DNA of 52,468 nucleotides from Clostridia bacterium (GCA_014859095.1 JACUUV010000018.1:1-52468); one strand, 5' to 3'. Positions 1 through 7,803 are shown, numbered from the stretch's first letter. Program-made: numbers and translations. Notes: generated by a model not told the origin, from the sequence alone.

Positions 1-7
1 AATGGGC

Positions 8-59
8 GAAAAAATAAGACCCGTTTCGCAAGTGGTGTGTTTGCGAAATGAGTCTTATT
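8..59 (-). terminator. Terminator closing repeat copy A
   Basis: The arms AATAAGAC (13-20) and GTCTTATT (52-59), with inner TTTCGCAA/TTGCGAAA-type pairing, form a stable stem. On the minus strand it is followed by a T run (A run at 9-14 on the plus strand). It would end the Rpn transcript. Confidence 0.6.
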
Positions 60-256
60 GGGTTTATATGAGTTCTATGTAGATTATGTGAGCCGTTACT
101 TAGACGCTAGTAAGTTTGAGTTCTATTTACATTCTTCCAGACTATACATAGGCGCTAGTAAGTTTTTGCTGCGCAAAATCTTACCTACACGTTGTTTTTC
201 TGATCGAAAAACAGTACCTACGCGAGGTATTACACCGACTTCGTTGGTGTAATACC
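8..256 (-). repeat. Structured 3' repeat element, copy A
   Basis: The element starts 1-2 bases after the stop codon of the Rpn gene and reads with it. In the gene sense it holds a long perfect-type hairpin (226-256, GGTATTACACC arms), then a GTTTTTC/GAAAAAC hairpin, then a TTTTGC/GCAAAA hairpin. They are separated by the spacer CGCGTAGGTA (seen on the plus strand as TACCTACGCG). A TAGCGTC-containing stretch follows, and a terminator hairpin at 13-59 closes it. Copy B (1313-1557) has the same order of parts, so this is a dispersed structured repeat and not a chance hairpin. Function is unknown; 3'-end protection or termination is an inference. Confidence 0.7.
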
Positions 257-257
257 T

Positions 258-1148
258 TTATAAAGAGTTGATGACTTCTATATCCAGACCTGTAGCAGAT
301 TGAATTACTGATGCATCAATTCCATTTAGTTTTAGATTTTTGGCTATTTCAATTTTTGCTTCATCTTTACCATGTTCTTTGCCTTGTTTTAAACCTTTTT
401 CCAAGCCTTCTGCAAGACCTCTTTCCATTGCATCATCAAATCTTTGAACCATATCAAGCACAAATATTTCCTTATTTAAAGCTTCATGCTGCAAATTAGG
501 ATCGTTTTGAAGTTCTTCCAATTCTCTTATCGCTTTTTGTATTACAAGAGGCAAATCAGTTCTCTCTGATAGTTTCATAAGATCATCCTCGTTTCTTAAT
601 CTGAGAAATTCCGCCCAATCGATCAATAATTCATTTTCTATACTTCTATTATACGCGTTGAGTTTAATGAGTTCAAGTACGTGAATTTCCAGGTGGTCTG
701 TAAACTTCTTGTGTTCTTCAGTTTCGAGTATTTGAAACTTGGTGTGCATGCGTGGTGATGTAAAAAGTTCAAAATAAACGATGTTGATTACAATACATTT
801 TTTAAGTTTCCTATAAGCATTACCCTGTTGCAAACTTCCTGAATACATTTTTGACCAATAATAAAGAACACGTTCTTTATACGCTTGATGATTCAGCACT
901 TGAAGTTCAACATCAATTTCTGTCAAATCTTTAAGTCTTATTCTCAAATCAAGCCTACTTTGTTTGAATTCAATGTTTTCAGAGTTCATTTCATTATTCA
1001 GAATCTCAAGATCTTCGAAGTTATCCATTGGCATTCCCAATATTCCACTGAGAAGTGACATCAAGGGTTGTTTATCTTTCTCGTTAGCAAAAAGCGCTTT
1101 AAAAATTATGTCATTTCTTGGGGTAGTGAATGTTTTGAATTTTGACAT
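258..1148 (-). CDS. Rpn family recombination-promoting nuclease / putative transposase
   Basis: The 296-residue protein has the PD-(D/E)XK nuclease layout of the Rpn (RpnA-like, PDDEXK transposase-type) family. It begins with a TTPRNDIIFKALF-type segment near residue 8, has Asp67 in SRLDLRI, and Asp79 with Glu81-x-Gln83 in the EIDVELQ strand. The C-terminal third is charged, with the GLEKGLKQG-type repeats typical of the family. RpnA of E. coli is a Ca-stimulated endonuclease that promotes RecA-independent recombination; related genes are common and often multicopy in clostridia. The gene stands alone, has a good site (TAGGAGGAT) before its ATG, and is followed at once by repeat copy A. A second copy of the repeat lies on its other side, so the gene sits between direct repeats about 1.3 kb apart. 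No transposition activity can be inferred from sequence alone. Confidence 0.85.
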   Translation of the reverse strand: MSKFKTFTTPRNDIIFKALFANEKDKQPLMSLLSGILGMPMDNFEDLEILNNEMNSENIEFKQSRLDLRIRLKDLTEIDVELQVLNHQAYKERVLYYWSKMYSGSLQQGNAYRKLKKCIVINIVYFELFTSPRMHTKFQILETEEHKKFTDHLEIHVLELIKLNAYNRSIENELLIDWAEFLRLRNEDDLMKLSERTDLPLVIQKAIRELEELQNDPNLQHEALNKEIFVLDMVQRFDDAMERGLAEGLEKGLKQGKEHGKDEAKIEIAKNLKLNGIDASVIQSATGLDIEVINSL

Positions 1149-1160
1149 TGTATCCTCCTA

Positions 1161-1191
1161 AAATTTGTTAATTATAGTTTACAACAAATTT
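1161..1191 (-). promoter_or_regulatory. Promoter region of the Rpn gene with an inverted repeat
   Basis: On the minus strand a TATAAT box (plus-strand ATTATA, 1171-1176) lies between the perfect arms AAATTTGTT (1161-1169) and AACAAATTT (1183-1191). An inverted repeat wrapped round a -10 box is a good place for a repressor. No strong -35 is visible. The regulator is unknown. Confidence 0.4.
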
Positions 1192-1312
1192 AGGTGAATT
1201 GCCATTATTTACCATAATTTGATCAAGTATAAAGTCTCAATGTCGTAGACGTCCTTTGTTGCAATCTCACCAAATTTACTGTAATGAAGTGCGTCAGCAC
1301 CTTTAGTCAAAC

Positions 1313-1355
1313 AAAAAAAAGACTCTCTCGCAGGCAAGATTTGCGAAGAAAAGTC
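1313..1355 (-). terminator. Terminator of the two-component operon
   Basis: GACT...CGCA (from 1321) pairs with TGCGAA...AGTC (to 1355). The plus-strand A run 1313-1320 gives an eight-T tail on the minus strand. It closes repeat copy B downstream of the response regulator. The interval 1192-1312 between this and the Rpn promoter shows nothing else recognisable. Confidence 0.6.
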
Positions 1356-1557
1356 TATTTGAGTTCTATATGAGGTTTCTAATCATGGATTCATCAATTA
1401 CATAGACGCTAATGAGCTTGAGTTCTATGTACATTCTGCTAGCCTATACATAGACGCTAGTAAGTTTTTGCTTCGCAAAATCTTACCTACGCGCTGTTTT
1501 TCTAGCGAAAAACAGTACCTACGCGAGTTATTACACCAACGAAGTTGGTGTAATAAC
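1313..1557 (-). repeat. Structured 3' repeat element, copy B
   Basis: This is a direct copy of the element at 8-256, with differences scattered throughout. The outer hairpin (1527-1557, GTTATTACACCAAC arms round GAA) reaches into the stop codon of the response regulator. The next hairpins are CTGTTTTTC/GAAAAACAG and TTTTGC/GCAAAA, again spaced by CGCGTAGG. A TAGCGTC segment and a terminator (1321-1355) follow. Mismatches between copies fall largely where they keep pairing, for example CAACGAAGTTG in B and CGACTTCGTTG in A, which argues for selection on structure. Confidence 0.7.
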
Positions 1558-2180
1558 TAACCTCTCTTCTTATAATAAAAAATCGCAAGCTGTGTTCGAT
1601 CCCTAAGTTCCAGCTTTTCAAGGATGGTGCTGATGTAATTTCTGACGGTGCCTTCACTGAGGTACATGATCTCGGAGATTTCCTTATTGGAAAGCCCTTC
1701 CGCCACGTGACTGATGGTCTCCAGTTCACGCTCGGTCAGTCCGTAGTTTTCGAGTCCAGCTTTGTCATCCTCCTTGAGGAGTGAGGGCAGTTTGCCGATG
1801 ATTTCCTCCCCATACACGTTTTGCCCGAGGTAGGCGGTCTTCAGCGATGGGATGATGGAATCGAACCGTTGCTTGAGTATGTAGCCCTTTGAGCCGAGGC
1901 GCAATGCCTTGATGATGTATTCGTCATCCGAAAAAGTGGTGAGAAACAGAATCTTGGCGTCCGGATCGGATGCTATGATTTTCTCCGCCGCCTCAATGCC
2001 GGTCATGCCGTCCATTCGAATATCCATCAAAATGATGTCCGGTCTATGTGATTTATAAAGCTCTATGGCATCAAAGCCGTTATTTCCTATGGCAACCACC
2101 TGAATGTCCGGGTCGGCCTCAAGTATGGTCTTTAGCGACGAGCTGACCAGTGCATCATCGTCAATTACAAGTACTCTCAT
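1557..2180 (-). CDS. NarL/FixJ-type response regulator
   Basis: The 207-residue protein has a receiver domain (residues 1-120) with the acidic pocket Asp7-Asp8-Asp9, phospho-acceptor Asp53 in ILMDIRMDG, Thr81/82 and the conserved Lys103. A LuxR-type helix-turn-helix follows at about 142-200 (LTERELETISHVAEGLSNKE, then EGTVRNYIS). It should bind DNA as a phosphorylated dimer. The start overlaps the stop of the kinase gene by four bases (ATGA), so the two are coupled. The divergent ABC exporter genes are the obvious target, with the dyad at 3376-3402 as candidate site. The layout matches LnrK of Bacillus subtilis in function class, but identity with that system is an inference. Confidence 0.92.
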   Translation of the reverse strand: MRVLVIDDDALVSSSLKTILEADPDIQVVAIGNNGFDAIELYKSHRPDIILMDIRMDGMTGIEAAEKIIASDPDAKILFLTTFSDDEYIIKALRLGSKGYILKQRFDSIIPSLKTAYLGQNVYGEEIIGKLPSLLKEDDKAGLENYGLTERELETISHVAEGLSNKEISEIMYLSEGTVRNYISTILEKLELRDRTQLAIFYYKKRG

Positions 2181-3244
2181 AATGTTTGCTCCTTCGGTAT
2201 AGTGATAAAGAGTTCAAATCCTCTGTTGGTTCTAATGAGAAAGTAGCCTTTCAGCGCTTCAATCCTATGTGCGATGTTCTTGAGCCCAATCCCGTCATCC
2301 GGATTATACGTCACCGTCGACCCGTTGTCCGACACGATCAGTTGATAAAATCCGGGATGCTCGACGAGCGATATATCCACCCGGCTGGCACTTGAATGTT
2401 TGACCACATTTGAAAGTGCCTCTTTGATGATGGCCAAAATCGCGTACTTGACCCGAGGTTCCGGTACGGTTTCCATGTGCAGGTTGAGAGTCGTCTTACA
2501 AAATGTGAACGCCTCCGCAAGTTTCACAATCTGCGCATCTAGATCAATGGATTCGTCATATAGATCATGCACACTGTTGCGGATGTTGTCCATGGCCAGA
2601 TTGAGTGTGTCTTTTAGTGTGGCAAGCCCTGTATTAGACGGGTCTTTGACCATGAGTGCACCCACCTGGATCAAGGCACTGGACAGTTGGTGCCCGACAT
2701 TGTCGTGAATTTCCCTTGCAATGCGGTTCCTCTCATCAAGTGTGGCGGTATGAATCTCACTGTCCTGCTTCTCAATAAGCGCTTGGTTTTGTTTCTTAAG
2801 ATCGTGAGACAGCTCCCTCGTCTCATCGGACAGTTTCAGGAACCGTTCCCTGAGTGCCGCCTGATCGAGGGTTCTGTGCTTGAGCAATATGGCCACAATC
2901 ACGAACACGCCCATAATGACCCCCTGACTCACCGGGAGCAGGTAAATACACAGCAGCGGATAGATCGCGATGAAAATCCATGCGTAATGTTGCTTTTCGT
3001 ATGCGCCGTATAGGACAACGGGCAGGAAATAAGTGAGGACTGGGAAGAAGGCGCAAAGTGCAGTAAAAACAGCCGTAATGATCAGCTGGACCCTTCTGTT
3101 TTCATCTATGTATGTAATCAGGCCGATTGCGATAATCGCCACAATGAATGGCACGACACTGAGCGGCTCCAAAATGAGCGTGGCGTGAAGCATGCTTGCG
3201 CCGATGAACAGTATGATTTTGTCTATGGCATCTATGTGTCTCAT
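2177..3244 (-). CDS. NarL-family sensor histidine kinase (LnrJ-like)
   Basis: The 355-residue membrane kinase has about five hydrophobic segments in residues 8-122 with almost no external domain, as in intramembrane-sensing kinases. A coiled linker follows, then a HisKA_3 dimerisation domain with phospho-acceptor His180 in REIHDNVGHQL. The ATPase domain has the N box around Asn279 (EALSNVVKHS), the DNG motif at 306-308 and the GIGLKNIAHR lid. The minimal sensor suggests it detects a membrane-active compound or the transporter itself. It is divergent from the ABC-2 exporter at 3475, the usual partner of such systems. Confidence 0.9.
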   Translation of the reverse strand: MRHIDAIDKIILFIGASMLHATLILEPLSVVPFIVAIIAIGLITYIDENRRVQLIITAVFTALCAFFPVLTYFLPVVLYGAYEKQHYAWIFIAIYPLLCIYLLPVSQGVIMGVFVIVAILLKHRTLDQAALRERFLKLSDETRELSHDLKKQNQALIEKQDSEIHTATLDERNRIAREIHDNVGHQLSSALIQVGALMVKDPSNTGLATLKDTLNLAMDNIRNSVHDLYDESIDLDAQIVKLAEAFTFCKTTLNLHMETVPEPRVKYAILAIIKEALSNVVKHSSASRVDISLVEHPGFYQLIVSDNGSTVTYNPDDGIGLKNIAHRIEALKGYFLIRTNRGFELFITIPKEQTL

Positions 3245-3269
3245 ACTTATCTCCTTATGTAACGATTGG

Positions 3270-3308
3270 GGTACCGATTGGGGACAGGTGCAAATTGGTA
3301 CCTGTCCC
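3270..3308. repeat. Dispersed GGGGACAGGT/GGTACC repeat
   Basis: GGTACC is followed by GGGACAGGT (3281-3289) and its complement ACCTGTCCC (3300-3308), forming a short hairpin. The same motif recurs at 6713, 18357, 19447, 20148 and 22867. It behaves as an intergenic repeat; no coding sense was found. Confidence 0.75.
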
Positions 3309-3368
3309 TGCTCAATATACTACTTTCAGTTTATCATTCCTTTGTACAATCCACAATCTGAAAAAAGG

Positions 3369-3432
3369 TGACATTTGTCATGATCATTATTGATTCATGA
3401 CACTTAGAAGTTTCATTGATTCGGTATAGAAT
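3369..3432 (+). promoter_or_regulatory. Regulated promoter of the ABC exporter operon
   Basis: A dyad TGTCATGA (3376-3383) with TCATGACA (3395-3402) overlaps a second one, TGACA-TT-TGTCA (3369-3380). A -10-like TATAGA/TAGAAT lies at 3425-3432 with no good -35. The dyad centre is about 50 bases before the expected start, a normal place for an activating response regulator. I infer that the neighbouring regulator binds here. Confidence 0.5.
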
Positions 3433-3474
3433 GTAACCATAAGAGAAACCCTAAAATTTTGAGGAGGAATATAT

Positions 3475-4407
3475 ATGGTAGTCAAAGTCAACAATCTGGT
3501 CAAACGTTACGGAGATCTTCTGGCACTCGATCATCTCAATCTGGAAGTCAGATCCGGAGAAATATTTGGACTGCTCGGACCGAACGGTTCGGGTAAAACC
3601 ACAGCAATCAACTGCATCCTATCACTGCTGAAGTACGACAAAGGAGACATTAGTGTATTTGGCAAACCGATGACGCCCGATGCTTATGACATCAAAAAGG
3701 ATATCGGCGTGGTCATGCAGGAAGTGGCCGTATTCAACGAACTTACCGTCTATGAGAACATTGACTATTTCTGCGGGCTATATGTTTCCGATAAAGCAAA
3801 GCGCAGAGCCCTGGTGGATGAAGCCATCGATTTCGTGGGACTGAATGATTTCAGGAAGTTCCGCCCTAAGAAACTCAGCGGCGGATTGCTCAGACGTCTC
3901 AACATCGCCTGTGGCATCGCGCACAAACCAAAGCTGATCATTCTCGACGAACCGACAGTTGCCGTCGATCCCCAAAGCCGCAACAAGATTCTCGAAGGCA
4001 TCGTGGATCTCAACAAACTCGGTGCGACAGTAATCTACACCTCACATTATATGGAGGAAGTCGAGCAGATCTGTTCCAGAATCATGATCATCGACAAAGG
4101 CAAGGTCATTGCCTCCGGAACCAAAGATGAACTGAAGAGCATGATCACACTTGGTGAAAAAATCACACTGGATGTGTTCAACATTAATGAAGCACAAATT
4201 GAAGGCCTGAGACAACTGCGAAATATCACCAGTGTGGAGTATTCAGGTGGAATCCTGGAAATCCGTTCACTCAAAGGTAAAAACAATCTGGAGCGCGTGC
4301 TTGAGTATGTCAAATCAGAAGGCATCAGCTTTGGTAAAATCTACTCCGAAATGCCGACACTCAACGATGTTTTCCTGGAAATCACGGGCAAAGAGCTCAG
4401 AGATTAG
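3475..4407 (+). CDS. ABC transporter ATP-binding protein (LnrL/BcrA-like)
   Basis: The 310-residue ATPase has Walker A GPNGSGKT at residues 35-42, a Q-loop (VMQE near 82-85), the signature LSGGL (about 136-140), Walker B KLIILDEPTVAVDP and the switch His in YTSHYMEEVE. About 90 residues after the ATPase core form the C-terminal extension of drug and antibiotic exporters of the ABC-2 class. It powers the two permeases that follow. The signature LSGGLLRR, in place of the usual LSGGMKRR, is slightly unusual. A GAGGAGGAATATAT ribosome site precedes ATG. The order ATPase-permease-permease next to a NarL-type two-component system matches the linearmycin and polyene resistance class. Confidence 0.9.
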   Translation: MVVKVNNLVKRYGDLLALDHLNLEVRSGEIFGLLGPNGSGKTTAINCILSLLKYDKGDISVFGKPMTPDAYDIKKDIGVVMQEVAVFNELTVYENIDYFCGLYVSDKAKRRALVDEAIDFVGLNDFRKFRPKKLSGGLLRRLNIACGIAHKPKLIILDEPTVAVDPQSRNKILEGIVDLNKLGATVIYTSHYMEEVEQICSRIMIIDKGKVIASGTKDELKSMITLGEKITLDVFNINEAQIEGLRQLRNITSVEYSGGILEIRSLKGKNNLERVLEYVKSEGISFGKIYSEMPTLNDVFLEITGKELRD

Positions 4408-4418
4408 GGGGATGAAAA

Positions 4419-5546
4419 ATGTTCAGACATATTTTTATATATAGGTTGAAAGTCCTCATGAAGAACAAGTCCATGCTCTTTTGGACTTTGATTTTCCCGA
4501 TTGCCCTAGCTACTTTCTTCAAACTTTCTTTAGGTGGATTAGTGGAACAAGGCACATTCAGAGCCATCAATGTGGTTGTTGTGGAACAGGTCAGGCAGGA
4601 CGGTTTTATGGACATTATGGAGTCTCTGTCCACTGGTGATGAGCCACTGTTCAACATGACTGTGCTGGATATGGATGCCGCCGAGGCGAGGCTTGAAGAT
4701 GAAGAAGTTGCGGCAATCATTACTGTTAACGAGACCATTGGAATGACAGTAAATCAATCGGGATTCGGACAAAGCATCGTCAAATCCTTTTTGGATCAAT
4801 ATAATAACACCGCAGATGCGGTGAGCACTATTCTGGCAATCAATCCGTCCGCACATGAAAGCATCGCAAATGATCTTCGCTCCAGAGTGACTTATACTAT
4901 GGAGGAACCGATCACAGATTCCAAAATGGACATCACGCTGAATTACTTTTACGCACTGATTGCAATGGCGTCTCTATATGGCGGTTTCTTCGGTGTGGAG
5001 GAGGTCAACAACATCCAGGCGAATCTCAGTGTCCACGCGGCTCGTGTGAATGTGGCACCGGTGCACAAACTTAAAGCGTTCCTATACAGCACTTCGGCAT
5101 CATTTTTGATCCAATATTCCGAGATGCTCGTATTTTTGGCATACCTCAGGTACATCCTGAATGTTGATTTTGGAGACCGCTTCGGACTGATTCTCGTAAC
5201 CACTTTTGTGGGATCACTTGTAGGTCTATCACTCGGTGCCTTTGTTTCAGCTCTACTCAAAAGCAACGAGGATGTCAAAACAGGCATACTGATCGGAATG
5301 ACTATGACTGGGGCATTCCTTGCAGGCATGATGTTCGGCGATATGAAGTACATCGTTCAGACCAAGTTTCCGATTGTCGCCATACTTAATCCGGTCAATC
5401 TTTTGTCCGATGCCTATTATTCACTTTACTTTTACGATGATTACGTCAGGTATTCGCAGAACATCGTGATTCTTTTAATTTTCTCATTCGTATTTTGCGC
5501 AGCAACGTACATGATTATAAGGAGGCGAAAATATGCCAGTCTTTAA
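4419..5546 (+). CDS. ABC-2 type permease (LnrM-like)
   Basis: The 375-residue membrane subunit has one N-terminal hydrophobic segment (about 18-38), a large extracytoplasmic domain (about 40-170), then five to six membrane segments to the end, the ABC2_membrane_3 layout. It starts 11 bases after the ATPase gene and its end overlaps the next permease by 14 bases, so translation is probably coupled. It would form the exporter channel as a heterodimer with the next gene product. The substrate is not readable from sequence; membrane-active antibiotics are the inference from the operon type. Confidence 0.85.
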   Translation: MFRHIFIYRLKVLMKNKSMLFWTLIFPIALATFFKLSLGGLVEQGTFRAINVVVVEQVRQDGFMDIMESLSTGDEPLFNMTVLDMDAAEARLEDEEVAAIITVNETIGMTVNQSGFGQSIVKSFLDQYNNTADAVSTILAINPSAHESIANDLRSRVTYTMEEPITDSKMDITLNYFYALIAMASLYGGFFGVEEVNNIQANLSVHAARVNVAPVHKLKAFLYSTSASFLIQYSEMLVFLAYLRYILNVDFGDRFGLILVTTFVGSLVGLSLGAFVSALLKSNEDVKTGILIGMTMTGAFLAGMMFGDMKYIVQTKFPIVAILNPVNLLSDAYYSLYFYDDYVRYSQNIVILLIFSFVFCAATYMIIRRRKYASL

Positions 5547-6702
5547 TCTTTGCCTAAAAATCCTGAAAAAAAACTTACCAGTTATGTCCATCTATTTCGG
5601 AGTTTTCATAATGGTTTCGTTCATCATGATGTCGAATGCTTCAGGTTCACAAACAGGTTACAGTGATGTCAAAACGGATATCGCAATCCTTGCGGATGAA
5701 GAATCGGTTTTGATTGACGGGCTCAAAACGTCCCTTTCAGATGTCGCCAATTTTATTGAAATCGGTGATGAGCGCAGTCAAATCCAGGACGCCCTCTATT
5801 TCAGAAGAGTGGGATATGTCCTGAGAATTCCAAGTGGATTCACTGAGGAATTTTTAGCCGGTGGCACTCCTACCCTTTCAAAGACAGTAGTGCCAGGATC
5901 TAATTCAAGTATGTACATCGACATGAATATCGAGCAATACCTCAACACTGCAAGACTCTACGCCAATGCAATGCCTGAAATGCCTCTAGATGAACTGACC
6001 GAAGCAGTACTGGGTAATCTCTCTCAGGATACAAAAGTAAGTATGCTCTCAAGTGAACGGATCTATGGGGAGCAAGGCATGATGCAGTATTATTTCAACT
6101 ACCTCGCCTATACTTTCATGTTCGTACTGATCCTCGGCATTTCCGTAATCATGCTCGTGTTCAATGACCTGAGCATCAAGCGTAGAAACGCCTGTTCACC
6201 GATCAGTGCCTCGAAAATCAACTTCCAATTCTACCTCGCCAACATGCTATTTACTTTTGTGAGCTGGATAATCCTGGTCTCTGTGAGTCTTGCTTTCGGA
6301 CACAAGGAGCTTTCTAGTCCAAACACGTGGTATTTCATTTTTAACTCATTGCTCTTCGCACTCACTGCCTCAGGAATCGGCTTTTTCATCGGCAATCTGG
6401 TCAAAGGCCGCGAAGCAATCTCAGCAGTGGCCAACAGCTTCACCCTAGGCACCTGTTTCATCAGTGGCGTCTTTGTACCACAAGTACTCCTTGGCGAAGG
6501 TGTGCTCAGACTCGCAAGCTTCTTCCCTACTTACTGGTATGTGAAAGCCAATGCCCAAATCGCCGGTATCACGAATCATTCCTGGTCGAACCTCAATGGC
6601 GTCGGCAATACTTTCCTCGTACAACTCGGCTTTGCAGCAGCATTTTTCGTTCTCGCAATGGTCGTCGGCAAGCGCAAGCAGATGGCTGTGGAGGAAGAGT
6701 GA
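5533..6702 (+). CDS. ABC-2 type permease (LnrN-like)
   Basis: The 389-residue paralogue of the preceding permease has the same plan: an N-terminal membrane segment (about 15-35), an external domain to about residue 185, and five or six membrane spans. The start codon lies inside the end of the upstream gene, preceded by AAGGAGGCGAAAAT. It ends the exporter operon; the next plus-strand terminator-like structure is at 6870-6911. Confidence 0.85.
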   Translation: MPVFNLCLKILKKNLPVMSIYFGVFIMVSFIMMSNASGSQTGYSDVKTDIAILADEESVLIDGLKTSLSDVANFIEIGDERSQIQDALYFRRVGYVLRIPSGFTEEFLAGGTPTLSKTVVPGSNSSMYIDMNIEQYLNTARLYANAMPEMPLDELTEAVLGNLSQDTKVSMLSSERIYGEQGMMQYYFNYLAYTFMFVLILGISVIMLVFNDLSIKRRNACSPISASKINFQFYLANMLFTFVSWIILVSVSLAFGHKELSSPNTWYFIFNSLLFALTASGIGFFIGNLVKGREAISAVANSFTLGTCFISGVFVPQVLLGEGVLRLASFFPTYWYVKANAQIAGITNHSWSNLNGVGNTFLVQLGFAAAFFVLAMVVGKRKQMAVEEE

Positions 6703-6712
6703 TTTGGGGACA

Positions 6713-6733
6713 GGTCCAAATTGGTACCTATGT
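6713..6733. repeat. Dispersed GGGGACAGGT repeat, partial copy
   Basis: GGGGACAGGTCC, then AAATTGGTACC, directly after the exporter operon. It is the same family as at 3270 and 18357, here without the second inverted arm. Confidence 0.65.
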
Positions 6734-6745
6734 ACTAAGAAATTC

Positions 6746-6911
6746 AGATATACAAAGACGCTAATAAGTTTCCGAAGGCTAGTATAGTTTCGCTTCGCGA
6801 GAACCATACCTACGCCCAATGTTTCGTTTAACAAAACATTGTACTTAACTACGCGATTTTTTGCTCCGCAAAAAAAAAAAGTGTCTATGCAAATTGCGTC
6901 GACACTTTTTT
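6746..6911 (-). repeat. Structured 3' repeat element, copy C (divergent)
   Basis: Downstream of the peptidase gene the same plan recurs: a terminator hairpin, then three short palindromes (TTTTTTGC/GCAAAAAA, CAATGTTT/AAACATTG, and GTAT...ATAC round GCTTCGC) spaced by CGCGTAG or GCGTAGG, ending in TTAGCGTCTTTGTATA. The stems differ from copies A and B, but spacers and the TAGCGTC tail are kept. It has the same orientation relative to its gene as A and B. Confidence 0.6.
6870..6911. terminator. Bidirectional terminator
   Basis: GTGTC (6881-6885) and GACAC (6901-6905), with inner GCAA/TTGC, are flanked by 11 A on the left and six T on the right. It can end both the plus-strand exporter operon and the minus-strand peptidase gene. 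Confidence 0.7.
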
Positions 6912-6923
6912 GTTTGACATAAA

Positions 6924-7580
6924 TTATGGAAATGTATAGTCATCCCATTCTCCTAGGAAAATACGGACTTGATCGATTGGAATAGCCCTCCCAGATACGA
7001 ATTGTCGAAACAGGTTTTCATTGCCTCCGAGGTTTATGCCGACAATCTCAAGATTTTCATTGATCAGTGCACTACCGCTGCTTCCACTGGAAGTAAGCGC
7101 AGTATGATATATCACTTCATATATGAACTTTCCCGATTCGTCCTCATAGTTCCAATTTTTTCTACTTCTGATTTTACCAGCAGTGACGGCATTCCTTTCT
7201 CCGTAGGGATTGCTCATTGTTGCGATCTGATCCCCGTATTTAGGAATATTTTCTGTTAGTGGAAGAATAGCATACTCTTTATCGCTGACAAAACTGATCA
7301 CAGCCAAATCGTATTTTTCGCTGGCATGCTCAATCGTACACACGGGGAACTGTTTATAATGGTTCGCCACTCCAGTCGATGTCGAGTTATATCCTGATTC
7401 ATAGGTAAGCTGAATGATCTTGATATTCGCAGAAAGTACTTTACTTTCAATATTTGAAATGAAGTCATGATTCATCGTTTGATTATATCTGAGTTTTATT
7501 GTAGGTAGAAAAATGATTATGATTATTGTAGCGATAAGAAATGGTTTTCGTTGTGCCCGTGGGGCTGAAGTAATACGCAT
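6924..7580 (-). CDS. Trypsin-like serine peptidase, N-terminal region disturbed
   Basis: The 218-residue protein has a membrane anchor (about residues 13-31) and an S1C/HtrA-like core. The Asp is in KYDLAVISF (about 96) and the nucleophile in SSGSSGSAL (about 170). The region that should carry the catalytic His (normally a TNxHV motif after the GTGV strand) is not seen; STGVANHYKQ runs almost straight into the strand before the Asp. Either the only His nearby (in NHY) serves, or about 30 residues are lost and the enzyme is dead. The ATG at 7580 is the first in frame, but the ribosome site AAGGAG (7594-7599) is placed better for an overlapping frame starting at 7587. No PDZ domain is present. 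Function cannot be assigned further. Confidence 0.65.
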   Translation of the reverse strand: MRITSAPRAQRKPFLIATIIIIIFLPTIKLRYNQTMNHDFISNIESKVLSANIKIIQLTYESGYNSTSTGVANHYKQFPVCTIEHASEKYDLAVISFVSDKEYAILPLTENIPKYGDQIATMSNPYGERNAVTAGKIRSRKNWNYEDESGKFIYEVIYHTALTSSGSSGSALINENLEIVGINLGGNENLFRQFVSGRAIPIDQVRIFLGEWDDYTFP

Positions 7581-7587
7581 GTGTCAT
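7483..7587 (-). pseudogene. Possible flavodoxin-type gene start, frame remnant
   Basis: From the ATG at 7587, six bases after AAGGAG, a 34-codon frame begins MTHAYYFSPTGTTKTI and soon ends. YFSPTGTTK is the phosphate-binding loop typical of the start of flavodoxin and EFR1-type proteins. The peptidase frame overlaps it. I read this as a gene-start remnant onto which the peptidase coding sequence was joined, but 34 codons are weak evidence. Confidence 0.3.
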
Positions 7588-7610
7588 TTGAGACTCCTTA
7601 AGGTCTATAA

Positions 7611-7803
7611 GTGCAGGGAGTGCAGGTAATGCAGAGAGTGCAGGGAGTGCAGGAAAAGATTAAGGTCAAATTATGCCCAGGTACCAATCTACTTTATAGT
7701 ATTCGACATTGCATCGGTTTTCCCTTTTTTCCCTTTTTTTCCCTTTTTCTTGTTCTCCCTGCTTTTCCCTGCTTTTCCCTGCTTCTCCCTGCTTCTCCCT
7801 CTC
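7611..7803. repeat. Period-10 GCAGGGAGT / TTCTCCCTGC tandem repeats in inverted order
   Basis: At 7611-7657 GTGCAGGGA-like units repeat about every ten bases. At 7719-7803 a pyrimidine-rich tract repeats CCCTTTTTT and then CTCCCTGCTT about every ten bases. The two arrays are complementary in their GCAGGGA/TCCCTGC core, so they could pair. A partial GGTACC repeat lies between (7681). The tract ends about 30 bases before the ribosome site of the TspO-like gene. Confidence 0.6.

Noticed and set aside
58-252. 64-codon frame at the left end
   Set aside because: It is made entirely of repeat copy A and its hairpins.
1-1560. Composite transposon made of the Rpn gene and two direct repeats
   Set aside because: The repeats are gene-end elements also found behind an unrelated gene (copy C), and no target-site duplication was identified.
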